Assembly: GCA_902766825.1 (NCBI GenBank)
Contig: CACXFB010000083.1
Span: forward strand, 1-50,954
From: an uncultured Lachnospiraceae bacterium
Lineage (GTDB): Bacteria > Bacillota > Clostridia > Lachnospirales > Lachnospiraceae
Direction of reading: 5' to 3'
DNA length: 50,954 nt
Program-made: the position numbers and the translations under genes
Notes under the pieces: generated by a model
Database searches by the model: none
Seen by the model: the letters and a program-made list of their open reading frames with translations, nothing else
Told to the model about the DNA's origin: nothing
Shown here: positions 15,776 through 24,839 of the stretch, in pieces
Layout: the number at the start of each line of letters is the position of its first letter
Numbering within the stretch: position 1 is the first letter of the stretch

Positions 15776-17095
15776 ATGGATAAATCATTTTTTAACAAAT
15801 CAATGAAAATAGCAGTTCCGGTTGCACTGCAGGCAATGCTTCAATCATCATTTTCGATGATAGATCAGGTTATGGTCGGTCAACTTGGTAAGACGCAGAT
15901 TGCAGCTGTTGAGATTGGAGGAAAGCCTGGATTCGTATTTACGTTTGTTATGGGGGCGGTAGCTACCGTGGCAGGCATACAGGTGTCGCAGTACATAGGA
16001 AAAAAGGATGAAAAATCCGTATCGGTAAGCATGTCGCTTAATATGTGTGTAATGCTTATGATAGCACTTGCGACAACATTTTTATGCCTTTTGATGCCGA
16101 CAACGCTTGCGTCTGTTTTTTGCGATGACAGTGCTGTCATTACACAGGCTAAAGGGTATATAAGACTTGTTGCCCTTGCCTATCCTCTTGCAGGTTTGTC
16201 ATCAATACTGGCTGTTCAGGTAAGGTGCCTTGATCATGCAAAATATCCGTTGTATGCGAGTGGTATTTCAGCAATTATAAATACGGCATTGAATTGGATT
16301 TTTATTTTCGGTAAAATGGGTGTACCGGCAATGGGCGTAAAGGGAGCTGCTCTTGCGAGTGTCATTTCCAAGGCGGTTGAGCTCATTATTATGGGTGTAA
16401 TATTTAAGAAATTGTGCAAATTCAGGTTTGATATAAGGATGGACAGAGCCGGATATGTGCAGTATCTTGTTATTCTTGTGCCGATTGTACTCAATGAACT
16501 TTTGTGGACTATGGGGCAGAATGTGAACACATTTATATACGGACATATGGGGACAAATGAACTTGCGGGAATGTCACTTACAGGTCCTGTCCAGGGACTT
16601 CTTATCGGAGCACTAAGCGGCCTTTCACAGGCAGCAGGTATCCTTATAGGTAAAAGACTTGGCGAGAAAAAATATGAAAAGGCATATAATGAATCGGTAA
16701 AGCTTTGCATATACGGACTTGTAGGTTCCATTGTCCTGTCATTGATTCTTTTGTCTGTGCGCAAATTCTATACAGGATTTTATAATGTCGGAAATGATGT
16801 AAGAAATGTCGGTGCCGGTCTTTTGTTTGCGTTTGCAATTCTTGCGCCGGTTAAGGTTGCAAATATGATTCTTGGCGGCGGAATAATACGAAGCGGTGGC
16901 AGGACAAAATACATAATGATTATTGATATACTTGGTACATGGATGGTAGGAGTTCCTCTTGGATTATATACGGGACTTGTATTGAAACTTCCGATTGTGT
17001 GGGTGTATTTTATTCTTTCACAGGAAGAGGTCGTACGCCTTATAATTTCGATATATATGTTCAGGGGAAGGAAGTGGATGAATACGATTAATTAG
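15776..17095 (+). CDS. MATE-family multidrug/cation antiporter
   Basis: A 439-residue integral membrane protein with 12 predicted helices in two homologous halves. It is expected to export organic cations or drugs in exchange for Na+ or H+. MATE features include MLQSSFSMIDQVMVGQLG near the N-terminus, ISVQYIGKKDE-like loop text, and the second-half sequence SQAAGILIGKRLGEKKYEKA. ATG 15776 (MDKSFF) was chosen because GAGG at 15764-15767 lies 8 bp upstream; an earlier in-frame ATG at 15746 lies inside the dyad. A LacI regulator follows after 38 bp and may control it. Substrate unknown. Confidence 0.93.
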   Translation: MDKSFFNKSMKIAVPVALQAMLQSSFSMIDQVMVGQLGKTQIAAVEIGGKPGFVFTFVMGAVATVAGIQVSQYIGKKDEKSVSVSMSLNMCVMLMIALATTFLCLLMPTTLASVFCDDSAVITQAKGYIRLVALAYPLAGLSSILAVQVRCLDHAKYPLYASGISAIINTALNWIFIFGKMGVPAMGVKGAALASVISKAVELIIMGVIFKKLCKFRFDIRMDRAGYVQYLVILVPIVLNELLWTMGQNVNTFIYGHMGTNELAGMSLTGPVQGLLIGALSGLSQAAGILIGKRLGEKKYEKAYNESVKLCIYGLVGSIVLSLILLSVRKFYTGFYNVGNDVRNVGAGLLFAFAILAPVKVANMILGGGIIRSGGRTKYIMIIDILGTWMVGVPLGLYTGLVLKLPIVWVYFILSQEEVVRLIISIYMFRGRKWMNTIN

Positions 17096-17133
17096 GGGAA
17101 ATGATTATGAACTTCATTTTTGGAGGATAAAAT

Positions 17134-18177
17134 ATGTGGGATGAATCAAAGGTAAGAATTATAGATATAGCTAATGAGCTTGGACTAAGTACTGCGACGG
17201 TGTCCAATGTTCTTCATGGAAAAACAAAAAAGATTTCCGATGAAACCGTAAAACGAGTGGAAAGAAAGCTTGAGGAGAGCGGGTACATTTCCAACATGGC
17301 ATCAACCCTTCTTGCCAGAAATAATTCCAGAATTATCGGTGTGATTATCAACAATCATGAAAAATATGAAGGACGTGTTTTGCAGGATCCATTTATTTCA
17401 AGCGCCATCAATTATCTTTCCGATGAGATAGAAAAAAGCGGTTACTTTATGATGATTAAAAAGACAAAAAACATTATGGACGTCGTGGAATTTGCGTCAA
17501 TGTGGAATCTTGACGGAATGATAGTGCTTAGTTTTTGTGAAAATGAGTATCAGGACCTTAGGGACCACATACGAGTGCCGTTTGTTGTATATGATGGATT
17601 TATGGATTGCCCGGTAAGAATAAGCAACGTGACAATAGATGATTACGATGGCGGAAGACAGGTCGGACAATACCTTAAAGACATGGGTCACAAAAAGGTG
17701 CTTTGTATTGCGGACAATGACATGTGCATGGATCTAGAAAGGTATAACGGCTTGTGCGAGGGACTTGGATACAAGGCAGATTTTCTTATGATTCCGATGC
17801 AAAAAGATGAGAGAATGGCTTTTTATGCTGACAATGCGAAGAAGCTTAGAGAATACACCGCAATATTTGCGGTATCGGATTATTATGCGGTAGAGGTTAT
17901 GAATCATTTGAAGGCAGCCGGTGTAAAAGTGCCGGATGATATCTCGATTGTCGGTTATGACGGAAGTCAGCTTTGCCAGTGCGTTGTTCCAAAACTTACA
18001 TCAGTCTGGCAGGACAATGCGTACAGGGCAAAAGTTGCAATGGAAACACTGGTTAAGATGATTGATAATCCAAAGTTTTCGGCTAATGTCTGCGTACCTG
18101 TAAAACTGATAGAGGGCGACAGTGTTAAGAAGATTTGGAACGAAGAACCGTCCCCCGTTTCACCTGGAAAAAAATAA
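17134..18177 (+). CDS. LacI-family transcriptional regulator
   Basis: A 347-residue repressor-type protein. The LacI helix-turn-helix is at residues 8-30 (IIDIANELGLSTATVSNVLHG) and the hinge ends near residue 60. A periplasmic-binding-like sugar sensor domain follows with IIGVIINNHE, IDDYDGGRQVGQYL and IFAVSDYYAVEVMNHL. TTGGAGGA precedes ATG 17134. Its last 14 codons, from about 18135, are translated from an inverted copy of the palindromic GGGGACGGTTC element (NEEPSPVS), so the original C-terminus was probably replaced or extended. Targets may be the MATE gene upstream; the ligand is unknown. Confidence 0.93.
   Translation: MWDESKVRIIDIANELGLSTATVSNVLHGKTKKISDETVKRVERKLEESGYISNMASTLLARNNSRIIGVIINNHEKYEGRVLQDPFISSAINYLSDEIEKSGYFMMIKKTKNIMDVVEFASMWNLDGMIVLSFCENEYQDLRDHIRVPFVVYDGFMDCPVRISNVTIDDYDGGRQVGQYLKDMGHKKVLCIADNDMCMDLERYNGLCEGLGYKADFLMIPMQKDERMAFYADNAKKLREYTAIFAVSDYYAVEVMNHLKAAGVKVPDDISIVGYDGSQLCQCVVPKLTSVWQDNAYRAKVAMETLVKMIDNPKFSANVCVPVKLIEGDSVKKIWNEEPSPVSPGKK
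18135..18163 (-). repeat. palindromic-element half site inside lacI 3' end
   Basis: The 29 bp here match one arm of the element at 20891-20987 with a few changes (CGAAGAACC for CGAGGAACC, CCCCCG for CCCCTG). It is read as protein and ends 12 bp before the stop codon. Confidence 0.82.
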
Positions 18178-18189
18178 TATAAAAATATG

Positions 18190-18251
18190 TTGACAAATGA
18201 AATCACCATAAATATAATAAAAACATAATTCCTAGTAACATAATAGGAATA
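18190..18251 (+). promoter_or_regulatory. cysK promoter with Rrf2-like operator
   Basis: Perfect consensus: TTGACA (18190-18195), 17 bp, TATAAT (18213-18218). The dyad ATTCCTA, 9 nt, TAGGAAT (about 18228-18250) lies at the transcription start. This TTCC...GGAA pattern resembles CymR/Rrf2-type operators of Firmicutes, and an Rrf2 gene is the next but one gene. Regulation is inferred. Confidence 0.7.
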
Positions 18252-18307
18252 CGGGAAAATAAAAAGATGATAATTATAATTTTAAAATGAATTGGAGGAA
18301 ATGTCGT

Positions 18308-19243
18308 ATGAGTAAGATTAAAGAAAGTTCACTTGAGTTAGTTGGAGGAACACCTATTTTAAAAATTAGCAGATATTCAAAGAATGCAGGCGCTACAGAT
18401 GCTACACTTCTTGCAAAGCTTGAATACCTTAATCCGGCAGGTTCGGTTAAGGACAGAGTAGCTCTTGCAATGATTGAAGAGGCTGAAAAGAGCGGAAAGT
18501 TAAAGCCGGGCGCAACAATTATTGAACCTACAAGCGGTAACACAGGAATCGGTCTTGCAGCCATTGCAACTGCAAAGGGATATAAAACTATACTTACACT
18601 TCCTGATACAATGAGTGTTGAGAGAAGAAATCTCCTTAAGGCATACGGTGCACAGCTTGTTCTTACAGAAGGTGCTAAGGGAATGAAGGGTGCTATCGCA
18701 AAAGCAGAAGAGCTTGAGAAGGAAATCGACGGCGGAATCATTTTAGGACAGTTTGTCAACCCTGCAAATCCTGCAGTTCACAAGGCTACAACAGGTCCAG
18801 AGATCTGGGAACAGACAGAAGGAAAGGTTGATATATTTGTTGCCGGTGTAGGTACAGGCGGAACTGTAACAGGTGTCGGCGAGTACTTAAAAGAGCAGAA
18901 TCCTAATGTTAAGGTTGTTGCAGTTGAGCCTGCTACAAGTCCTGTTCTTTCAAAGGGAACAGCAGGTGCTCACAAGATTCAGGGTATCGGTGCAGGATTT
19001 GTTCCTGAGGTATTAAATACATCAGTCTATGATGAAGTAATTGCAATTGAAAATGAGGATGCTTTCACAGAAGGAAGAAGATTTGCAGTAACAGAGGGAA
19101 TTCTTGTAGGTATTTCATCAGGTGCTGCTCTTAAGGCTGGTGCTATCCTTGCAGCAAGACCTGAAAACAAGGGTAAGAACATCGTAGTACTTCTTCCGGA
19201 TTCAGGAGACAGATATTTATCAACTCCTTTATTTGCAAACTAA
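18308..19243 (+). CDS. cysK: cysteine synthase (O-acetylserine sulfhydrylase)
   Basis: A PLP enzyme that makes L-cysteine from O-acetylserine and sulfide. It has 311 residues, the family length. The PLP lysine is Lys48 in NPAGSVKDR, the substrate loop is [12 protein letters not shown], the phosphate cup is [14 protein letters not shown], and the C-terminal serine site lies in [15 protein letters not shown] 18308 lies 9 bp after GGAGG; an upstream in-frame ATG (18287) precedes that site and would add 7 residues. The Rrf2 regulator follows after about 60 bp. In Bacillus, CysK binds the Rrf2 protein CymR, so the pairing suggests a cysteine-sensing circuit. Confidence 0.96.
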   Translation: MSKIKESSLELVGGTPILKISRYSKNAGATDATLLAKLEYLNPAGSVKDRVALAMIEEAEKSGKLKPGATIIEPTSGNTGIGLAAIATAKGYKTILTLPDTMSVERRNLLKAYGAQLVLTEGAKGMKGAIAKAEELEKEIDGGIILGQFVNPANPAVHKATTGPEIWEQTEGKVDIFVAGVGTGGTVTGVGEYLKEQNPNVKVVAVEPATSPVLSKGTAGAHKIQGIGAGFVPEVLNTSVYDEVIAIENEDAFTEGRRFAVTEGILVGISSGAALKAGAILAARPENKGKNIVVLLPDSGDRYLSTPLFAN

Positions 19244-19302
19244 GAAGTGTGTGGTATCATATATAGGTATTTGATATTACATTTAAGTGGAGATTATTAT
19301 TT

Positions 19303-19737
19303 ATGAAGATTTCAACAAAAGGCAGATATGCATTGAGACTTATGTTAGATCTTGCTGTGTACAATACAGGCGAACCTATAAGTATCAAGGATATTTCTAA
19401 GAGACAGCAGATATCGGAAAAATATCTTGAACAGATTATTTCTGTACTTAACAAGGGCGGATATGTAAGAAGTGTCAGAGGTGCCCAGGGTGGATATATG
19501 CTCAGAAAAGATCCTGCCGAGTATACTGTTGGAAGCATTCTTAGATTAATTGAAGGCGATTTGTCACCGGTAGGCTGTATCGGTGATGAAGCCTTTGAGT
19601 GTGAAAAGCGAGCTTCATGCGTTACGGTACGAATCTGGGAAAAGATGAACGAAGCTATCAATAATGTAGTTGATAATATTACACTTGCCGATATGGTTGA
19701 GTGGGAAAAAGAAACATCTAACCAGTATAGTATTTAA
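19303..19737 (+). CDS. Rrf2-family regulator (CymR/IscR-like)
   Basis: A 144-residue winged-helix regulator with the Rrf2 start MKISTKGRYALRLMLDLA, recognition region ISEKYLEQIISVLNKGGYVRSVRGAQGGY and dimerisation helix. Three cysteines spaced C-x7-C-x5-C (GCIGDEAFECEKRASC, about 105-120) lie where IscR-type proteins bind an Fe-S cluster. CymR of Bacillus lacks this full set, so sensing could be through iron-sulfur or cysteine status. GTGGAG precedes the start. It lies between cysK and a tRNA-thiolation gene, all sulfur-related, and likely binds the dyad before cysK. Confidence 0.93.
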   Translation: MKISTKGRYALRLMLDLAVYNTGEPISIKDISKRQQISEKYLEQIISVLNKGGYVRSVRGAQGGYMLRKDPAEYTVGSILRLIEGDLSPVGCIGDEAFECEKRASCVTVRIWEKMNEAINNVVDNITLADMVEWEKETSNQYSI

Positions 19738-19754
19738 TTTTTGGAGTATACAGC

Positions 19755-20891
19755 ATGATTACTTGTTCAATTGAAGAAATGATTAACGACACCCGCAATA
19801 AGCTTGTGATTGATGTGCGTAAAGCAGAGGATTACGCGAAAGCAACTTATGATGGGGCAATTAATATATATTGGGAGGATTTTGACAAACACGTCAATGA
19901 ACTTCCTACAGACAGACCTATATATCTTATATGTTATACGGGTGTGCGCAGCGATGATATAGCCTATGAATACAAGGACCGCTTTGATATAAAAAGTGTG
20001 CAGGGCGGATATGTATCGTACAGAAGATATGTTCTTACCAACCTTATGGGTGACAACGAGCAGATTAATACCCGATGTAAAGATGTAGAGAAGAGCATTA
20101 TCAAGAAGTTTAAGAAAGATATATGGCGTAAGTTCACCAAAGCGATTAATGAATACAAGCTTGTGGAAGACGGAGACAGGATTGCGGTATGTATTTCCGG
20201 TGGTAAAGATTCGTGGCTTATGGCCAAGCTTTTTCAGGAACTTGAAAGACACGGAATTAAGAATTTTGAAGTTACGTATCTTGTTATGAATCCGGGATAT
20301 AATGAGATTAATTATCAGACAATCCTTGATAATTCAAAGCTTTTAGGTGTTCCTATTACTGTCTTTGAGTCCGAGATTTTTGATACGGTAGCTGACATTG
20401 AAGATTCGCCATGTTATCTGTGCGCAAGAATGAGAAGAGGATACCTCTACAGTAAGGCAAAGGAACTTGGTTGTAATAAGATTGCTCTTGGACATCATTT
20501 TGATGATGTTATAGAGACGATACTTATGGGAATGCTTTATGGTGGCCAGGTTCAGACAATGATGCCTAAACTTCACAGCACTAATTTTGAAGGAATGGAG
20601 TTAATACGTCCGCTTTACCTTATAAGAGAAAGAGATATTATTCACTGGATGAATTACAATGACCTTACATTTATTCAGTGTGCATGCAGGTTTACCGAGC
20701 ATTGTGCTAACTGCGGCGGAACCGAAAAAGGTTCTAAGCGTGCGGAAGTTAAACAGCTTATTGCACAGCTTGAGAGCAAAGATTCAATAGTGGCACATAA
20801 CATTTTCAAGAGCGTTGAAAATGTTAATCTTAAGACTATTGTTGCATATAAAGAAAATGGAGTTAAGCATCATTTTCTGGATGAATATTAG
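19755..20891 (+). CDS. rhodanese-TtcA fusion (tRNA 2-thiocytidine/thiolation enzyme)
   Basis: A 378-residue two-domain protein. Residues 1-95 form a rhodanese domain with active-site Cys60 in ICYTGVRS, able to carry a persulfide. Residues 105-378 form a TtcA-type PP-loop ATPase with SGGKDS at 148-153, the CxxC pair Cys220/Cys223, and a CACRFTEHCANC cluster (309-320). TtcA enzymes thiolate tRNA using ATP and an Fe-S cluster; the fused rhodanese presumably delivers the sulfur directly. GGAG precedes ATG 19755. Co-location with cysK and an Rrf2 regulator fits sulfur trafficking. The stop codon TAG ends on the first base of a 97-bp palindrome. Confidence 0.9.
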   Translation: MITCSIEEMINDTRNKLVIDVRKAEDYAKATYDGAINIYWEDFDKHVNELPTDRPIYLICYTGVRSDDIAYEYKDRFDIKSVQGGYVSYRRYVLTNLMGDNEQINTRCKDVEKSIIKKFKKDIWRKFTKAINEYKLVEDGDRIAVCISGGKDSWLMAKLFQELERHGIKNFEVTYLVMNPGYNEINYQTILDNSKLLGVPITVFESEIFDTVADIEDSPCYLCARMRRGYLYSKAKELGCNKIALGHHFDDVIETILMGMLYGGQVQTMMPKLHSTNFEGMELIRPLYLIRERDIIHWMNYNDLTFIQCACRFTEHCANCGGTEKGSKRAEVKQLIAQLESKDSIVAHNIFKSVENVNLKTIVAYKENGVKHHFLDEY

Positions 20892-20987
20892 TGAAACAGG
20901 GGACGGTTCCTCGTTCCAAAAGCCAGGGTCGATGATGAATCATCAACACCCCTGGATTTTGGAACGAGGAACCGTCCCCTGTTTCAC
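20891..20987. repeat. palindromic element with perfect 31-bp arms
   Basis: GTGAAACAGGGGACGGTTCC and its continuation (20891-20921) is the exact reverse complement of 20957-20987. The 35-nt centre folds further (CCAGGG with CCCTGG, GATGAT-GA-ATCATC), giving a nearly complete hairpin of 97 nt. It starts at the last base of the upstream stop codon. This GGGGACGGTTC/GAACCGTCCCC family resembles REP-like elements widely seen in Firmicutes. No transposase is present in the window. Confidence 0.92.
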
Positions 20988-21011
20988 ATTTGATTAAGAA
21001 TATGGTATAAT
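20983..21011 (+). promoter_or_regulatory. promoter whose -35 lies in the palindrome end
   Basis: TTCACA (20983-20988) is formed by the last bases of the palindromic element plus one flanking base. Exactly 17 bp later is a perfect TATAAT (21006-21011). It would drive the 3.7-kb BspA-like gene at 21100. Confidence 0.68.
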
Positions 21012-21022
21012 AAGTCAGTAAC

Positions 21023-21083
21023 GAAATAAAGCAGGGGATGGTTCTTAATTCCAAAAGTGGAACGAGGAACCGTCCCCCGTTTC
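21023..21083. repeat. degenerate palindromic element in 5' leader of the BspA-like gene
   Basis: A decayed copy without a central insert: GCAGGGGATGGTTCTT (from 21031) faces GAACCGTCCCCC (21067-21078), with TTCCA/TGGAA next to a 5-nt loop. It would fold as an mRNA hairpin ending just before the AAAGGAGG ribosome site at 21086-21093. Confidence 0.82.
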
Positions 21084-21099
21084 AAAAGGAGGATATAAC

Positions 21100-24000
21100 A
21101 TGGCGTTTAGCAAAACTAAAAAGATGAAAAAGGGTTTACTTTCATGCGTGCTTGCAGTTGCAATGGTAACAAGTATGATACCGGTTAATGCAGTAAGTGT
21201 CTTTGCGGCACAGGCGTATTCAACCGGATATACTACGGATGGATTTGGTTACAGGGTTAATCAAGATGGTGAAACAGTGACAATTACCGGACATCGGGAT
21301 GGAACATCATTTAGCGGGAATCTGGTTATTCCGTCATATGTGATGGTAGGTGATGAAAAATTAGCAGTAACAGCGATTAACGGATTTGTGGATTGTAAGG
21401 ATATAACATCAGTGACATTACCTGATACGCTGTTAACTATAGCAGGATTTAGTCGTTGTCCATCTCTTGGTGGCGAGCTTGTAATTCCTAAAAGTGTTGT
21501 ATCAATTAGCACTTTGTCATTTCAAAGCTGTACATCTCTTGAAAAAGTAACATTTGAGAAAGGATCACAGCTTGAAACAATAGGATTAGGTTCATTTAAA
21601 GGATGTACTGGAATTAAAAATGATATTATATTACCGGATAAATTAAAAAAGTTAACAAAACTATCAGGTAGTTATGAAGATACCATTTTTGCAAACTGTG
21701 GCCTTAAAGGAACACTTAAAGTTCCGGAAAGTATGGAATCAGATATTCTAATTACAGGTAACAGATTTTCAAAGATTATTAATGGCAGTAATGTGAAAGT
21801 CTCAGTTTTGAGCGGTGCTGATGCTGATATTTATTGTTATAGAAATGATAATGGGGAGGAAGCTGTGGATGTAAGTAAGGGAACATACACATTGTCATAT
21901 AAAGATGGTGTGAAAAAAGTTGGTGAGTACACAATAAAGGTAGAGGGGAACAACGCCACTATTCTTGCTTATGATGGTGAGGGGGATGGTGGAGATCTTA
22001 TAGTTCCATCGACTATAGATGATAATGGTAATATATTAAATGTTACCGGAATTGGTGATTATGTTTATACCAATAAGAACTATGAAGGTAATCTTGTTAT
22101 CCCGGAAGGTATAACTTCAATTGGAGCATATGCATTTAGTGATTTAAATAAGCTTACAGGAGATATTAACATTCCTGATTCGGTTACAAGTATTGGTGAC
22201 TATGCTTTCTACAGATGCAAGGGATTTAACGGCAAGTTAAAGCTGCCTTCAAATCTTGTGTCAATTGGTGGGAGTGCGTTTATGTCGTGTGAGAATCTTA
22301 CGGGTGATCTTATAATTCCTGACAGTGTTACCAATATGGGGGTATGGGCTTTTGGCGGATGTAAGAATATGACCGGAACATTACATATTTCAACGGGAAT
22401 TACTCAAATACCTAATTTTTCATTAAGTGAAATAGGATGTAGGGGTGACCTTATTATCCCTGAGGGTGTTACAAGTATTGGTGCAGGAGCATTTAGATAT
22501 GATAGAGGATTTGATGGAAAGTTGGTGTTACCTGAGAGCCTTGAAGATGTTGCAAGCGATGGTTTTTCTTATTCAAAGTTTGAGGGTGAATTAATCCTTC
22601 CTAAGAATTTAAAGAAATTTCATGGTAATTTTTCAAATTCATTTTTAAAGAAAATTACTAATGAATCTGATAATGATTTTAGTGTAAGCATTTTTAATTT
22701 TAATTCCAATGTCAGATATATTCTTGATGGAGACGAAAATGAAAACACTGTTAATAGGTTTGAGGCTGGAAAAACATACAATATAAAGTGCAATATAAGT
22801 AAAGAAAAGATGGAAATTAACGGTACGTTTTTTAGAACTACCGGCTTGCCGATTGAACCGGATGTAACGGTAACATTTTTAAATAATGTTCTAGAAGAAG
22901 GAACAGATTACGAATTGTCGTACAGTGATAATATACTTCCTGGAACTGCAAGCGTAACAGTAAAAGGTAAGGGGATATATGAAGGTGAAAAGACGGTTGA
23001 ATTTATAATCGCAAATGAAGACGCTGTAAATATCGAAGAGGATGAAAAATTCAGTGTGAATGTTGAAGCATGTACATACAACGGTAAGGCTTTGACCCCT
23101 TCTGTTACAGTAATGTATGATGGTAAGGTTCTTGAAGAAAATAAAGATTATACTATAGAAGGATATAGTAATAACACACATGCGTATGATGTAGCCGAGG
23201 TAGTGATAAAAGGTACCAATGATGTATATTCAGGTGTTTACAGGAAAACTTTCAGAATTGCACCGGTTGACATAAATGATGAGAGAGTAACTGTATCAGA
23301 AATAGCAGATGTTAATTATTTTAATGATCATGGAAGAAGACCGGATATTCCTACAGTAAAATTTGAAAATACATCTTTAAGTGTTGCAGATAAAGGATTC
23401 TGGACCGCTTCAAAAAGTGGTTATTATATTAGTTATGAAAATATTGATGATGTAAGTACCACAACACAAAAAGCAGCTGTTGTTATTGAAGGTTTCGGTG
23501 ATTTTACCGGCACAAGAAAAGCTTACTTTAATATATTAAAACTGAATCTTTCAGAGGATGATATAGATATTACAGGTATACCAGAAGAAGCAGAATATAC
23601 TGCAGTGCCTATTGAACCTGTAATAACAATAAAATATGGTTCGGTTGTTGTTGATAAAAAAAGTAATCTGAAAATAGAGTATATCGACAATATTAATGCA
23701 GGTAAGGCAAAGGTAAGAATAGATGGTATTGGAAGATGCGAAGGAACAATTATTAAAGAGTTTACGATAACACCTGTTGATATTTCCACTGATGAAAATA
23801 TTACTGTTAATAAGATTAATCCTTTAAATTATACAAAAAAAGCATTAACACCTGATGTAGTAATGTCATTTAAGAATGAACAATTAAAAACTGGTAAGGA
23901 TTACACTGTTACTTATAAAAACAATGTTAAACCGGGTGAAGCTACAGTAACAGTGAAAGGTAAAGGTAATTATGCAGGCGAAAAGACAATAAAATTTGCA

Positions 24001-24768
24001 ATAAAGAAAGGTGATATATCTAAATATAAAGTCACCGGTCTAAGTGCTAAAACTTACACAGGAAAGCCAATAAAGCAAAAAATTACCGTGGCAAACAGTG
24101 CAGTAACACTCAAGGAAGGAACTGATTATAAGGTTACATACAGCAAGAATGTGAACGTAGGAACTGCAACGGTAAAGATTACAGGAATCGGACAGTTTAG
24201 CGGCAGCATAAGTAAAACATTTAAGATTAATGCAATGAAGATTGCACCTGTAGTTACCTTAAAAGCAACATCATTTGTATATACAGGAAAAACAATAACA
24301 CCTGATGTAACTGTTAAATACAAAAACAAAGTTCTTAAAAAAGGAACAGATTATACTGTAACTTATGCAGCAGGAAGAAAGAATGTTGGAAGATATAACG
24401 TAACTGTAAAGCTTAAAGGCAACTATAGCGGTAATAAGACAGTAACATTTAATATTAATCCGAAAGGAACAAGTATCAGTAAACTTATCAAAGCATCTAA
24501 GGCAATAACGGCAAAATGGACTGCAATAACTGCAAAGATGGCAACTAGTGTTATAAGCGGATATCAGATTCAGCTTTCAACTAACGCAAAGTTTAAATCA
24601 GGCAATAAGACCGTAAATGTGACAGGTGCAAAGGTTTCTTCAAAGAAGATTGCAAAACTTGCAGGAAATAAAAAATATTATGTAAGAATAAGAACATTCA
24701 AAAAGGTAGGAAAGATTACTTTCTACAGTAACTGGTCAAAGACATATAATGTAACGACAGCTAAGTGA
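21100..24768 (+). CDS. large secreted BspA-like LRR5 surface protein
   Basis: A 1222-residue secreted protein. The signal peptide (KKMKKGLLSCVLAVAMVTSMI, ending near VFAAQA at about 38) is followed by an LRR5 region (about 60-560) with repeats such as LIIPDSVTNMGVWAF, then seven about 70-residue beta modules (about 590-1125) of the form Y.gk.l.P.V.v...gk.L..g.DYtv.Y.nN...G.a.V.vkGkG.Y.G, and a fibronectin-III-like C-terminus (GYQIQLSTNAKFKSG, YYVRIRTF) shared with the 11048 gene. No LPXTG anchor is present. Probable adhesin or scaffold. The stop TGA falls inside a palindromic-element arm. Confidence 0.9.
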   Translation: MAFSKTKKMKKGLLSCVLAVAMVTSMIPVNAVSVFAAQAYSTGYTTDGFGYRVNQDGETVTITGHRDGTSFSGNLVIPSYVMVGDEKLAVTAINGFVDCKDITSVTLPDTLLTIAGFSRCPSLGGELVIPKSVVSISTLSFQSCTSLEKVTFEKGSQLETIGLGSFKGCTGIKNDIILPDKLKKLTKLSGSYEDTIFANCGLKGTLKVPESMESDILITGNRFSKIINGSNVKVSVLSGADADIYCYRNDNGEEAVDVSKGTYTLSYKDGVKKVGEYTIKVEGNNATILAYDGEGDGGDLIVPSTIDDNGNILNVTGIGDYVYTNKNYEGNLVIPEGITSIGAYAFSDLNKLTGDINIPDSVTSIGDYAFYRCKGFNGKLKLPSNLVSIGGSAFMSCENLTGDLIIPDSVTNMGVWAFGGCKNMTGTLHISTGITQIPNFSLSEIGCRGDLIIPEGVTSIGAGAFRYDRGFDGKLVLPESLEDVASDGFSYSKFEGELILPKNLKKFHGNFSNSFLKKITNESDNDFSVSIFNFNSNVRYILDGDENENTVNRFEAGKTYNIKCNISKEKMEINGTFFRTTGLPIEPDVTVTFLNNVLEEGTDYELSYSDNILPGTASVTVKGKGIYEGEKTVEFIIANEDAVNIEEDEKFSVNVEACTYNGKALTPSVTVMYDGKVLEENKDYTIEGYSNNTHAYDVAEVVIKGTNDVYSGVYRKTFRIAPVDINDERVTVSEIADVNYFNDHGRRPDIPTVKFENTSLSVADKGFWTASKSGYYISYENIDDVSTTTQKAAVVIEGFGDFTGTRKAYFNILKLNLSEDDIDITGIPEEAEYTAVPIEPVITIKYGSVVVDKKSNLKIEYIDNINAGKAKVRIDGIGRCEGTIIKEFTITPVDISTDENITVNKINPLNYTKKALTPDVVMSFKNEQLKTGKDYTVTYKNNVKPGEATVTVKGKGNYAGEKTIKFAIKKGDISKYKVTGLSAKTYTGKPIKQKITVANSAVTLKEGTDYKVTYSKNVNVGTATVKITGIGQFSGSISKTFKINAMKIAPVVTLKATSFVYTGKTITPDVTVKYKNKVLKKGTDYTVTYAAGRKNVGRYNVTVKLKGNYSGNKTVTFNINPKGTSISKLIKASKAITAKWTAITAKMATSVISGYQIQLSTNAKFKSGNKTVNVTGAKVSSKKIAKLAGNKKYYVRIRTFKKVGKITFYSNWSKTYNVTTAK

Positions 24769-24792
24769 AACAGGGGACGGTTCCTCGTTCCA
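24765..24792. repeat. single arm of the palindromic element at a stop codon
   Basis: GTGAAACAGGGGACGGTTCC plus TCGTTCCA matches one arm of the 20891 element exactly. The TGA stop of the BspA-like gene (24766-24768) is bases 2-4 of this arm. The opposite arm is missing. Confidence 0.87.
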
Positions 24793-24839
24793 CCTTTCGC
24801 TTGCATTTTGAAATGAAATATTGTAATCTAGACTGGTAA

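Noticed and set aside
20815-21054. Short open frames on both strands containing ETGDGSSFQ
   Set aside because: They are translations of the palindromic element arms and have no ribosome site.
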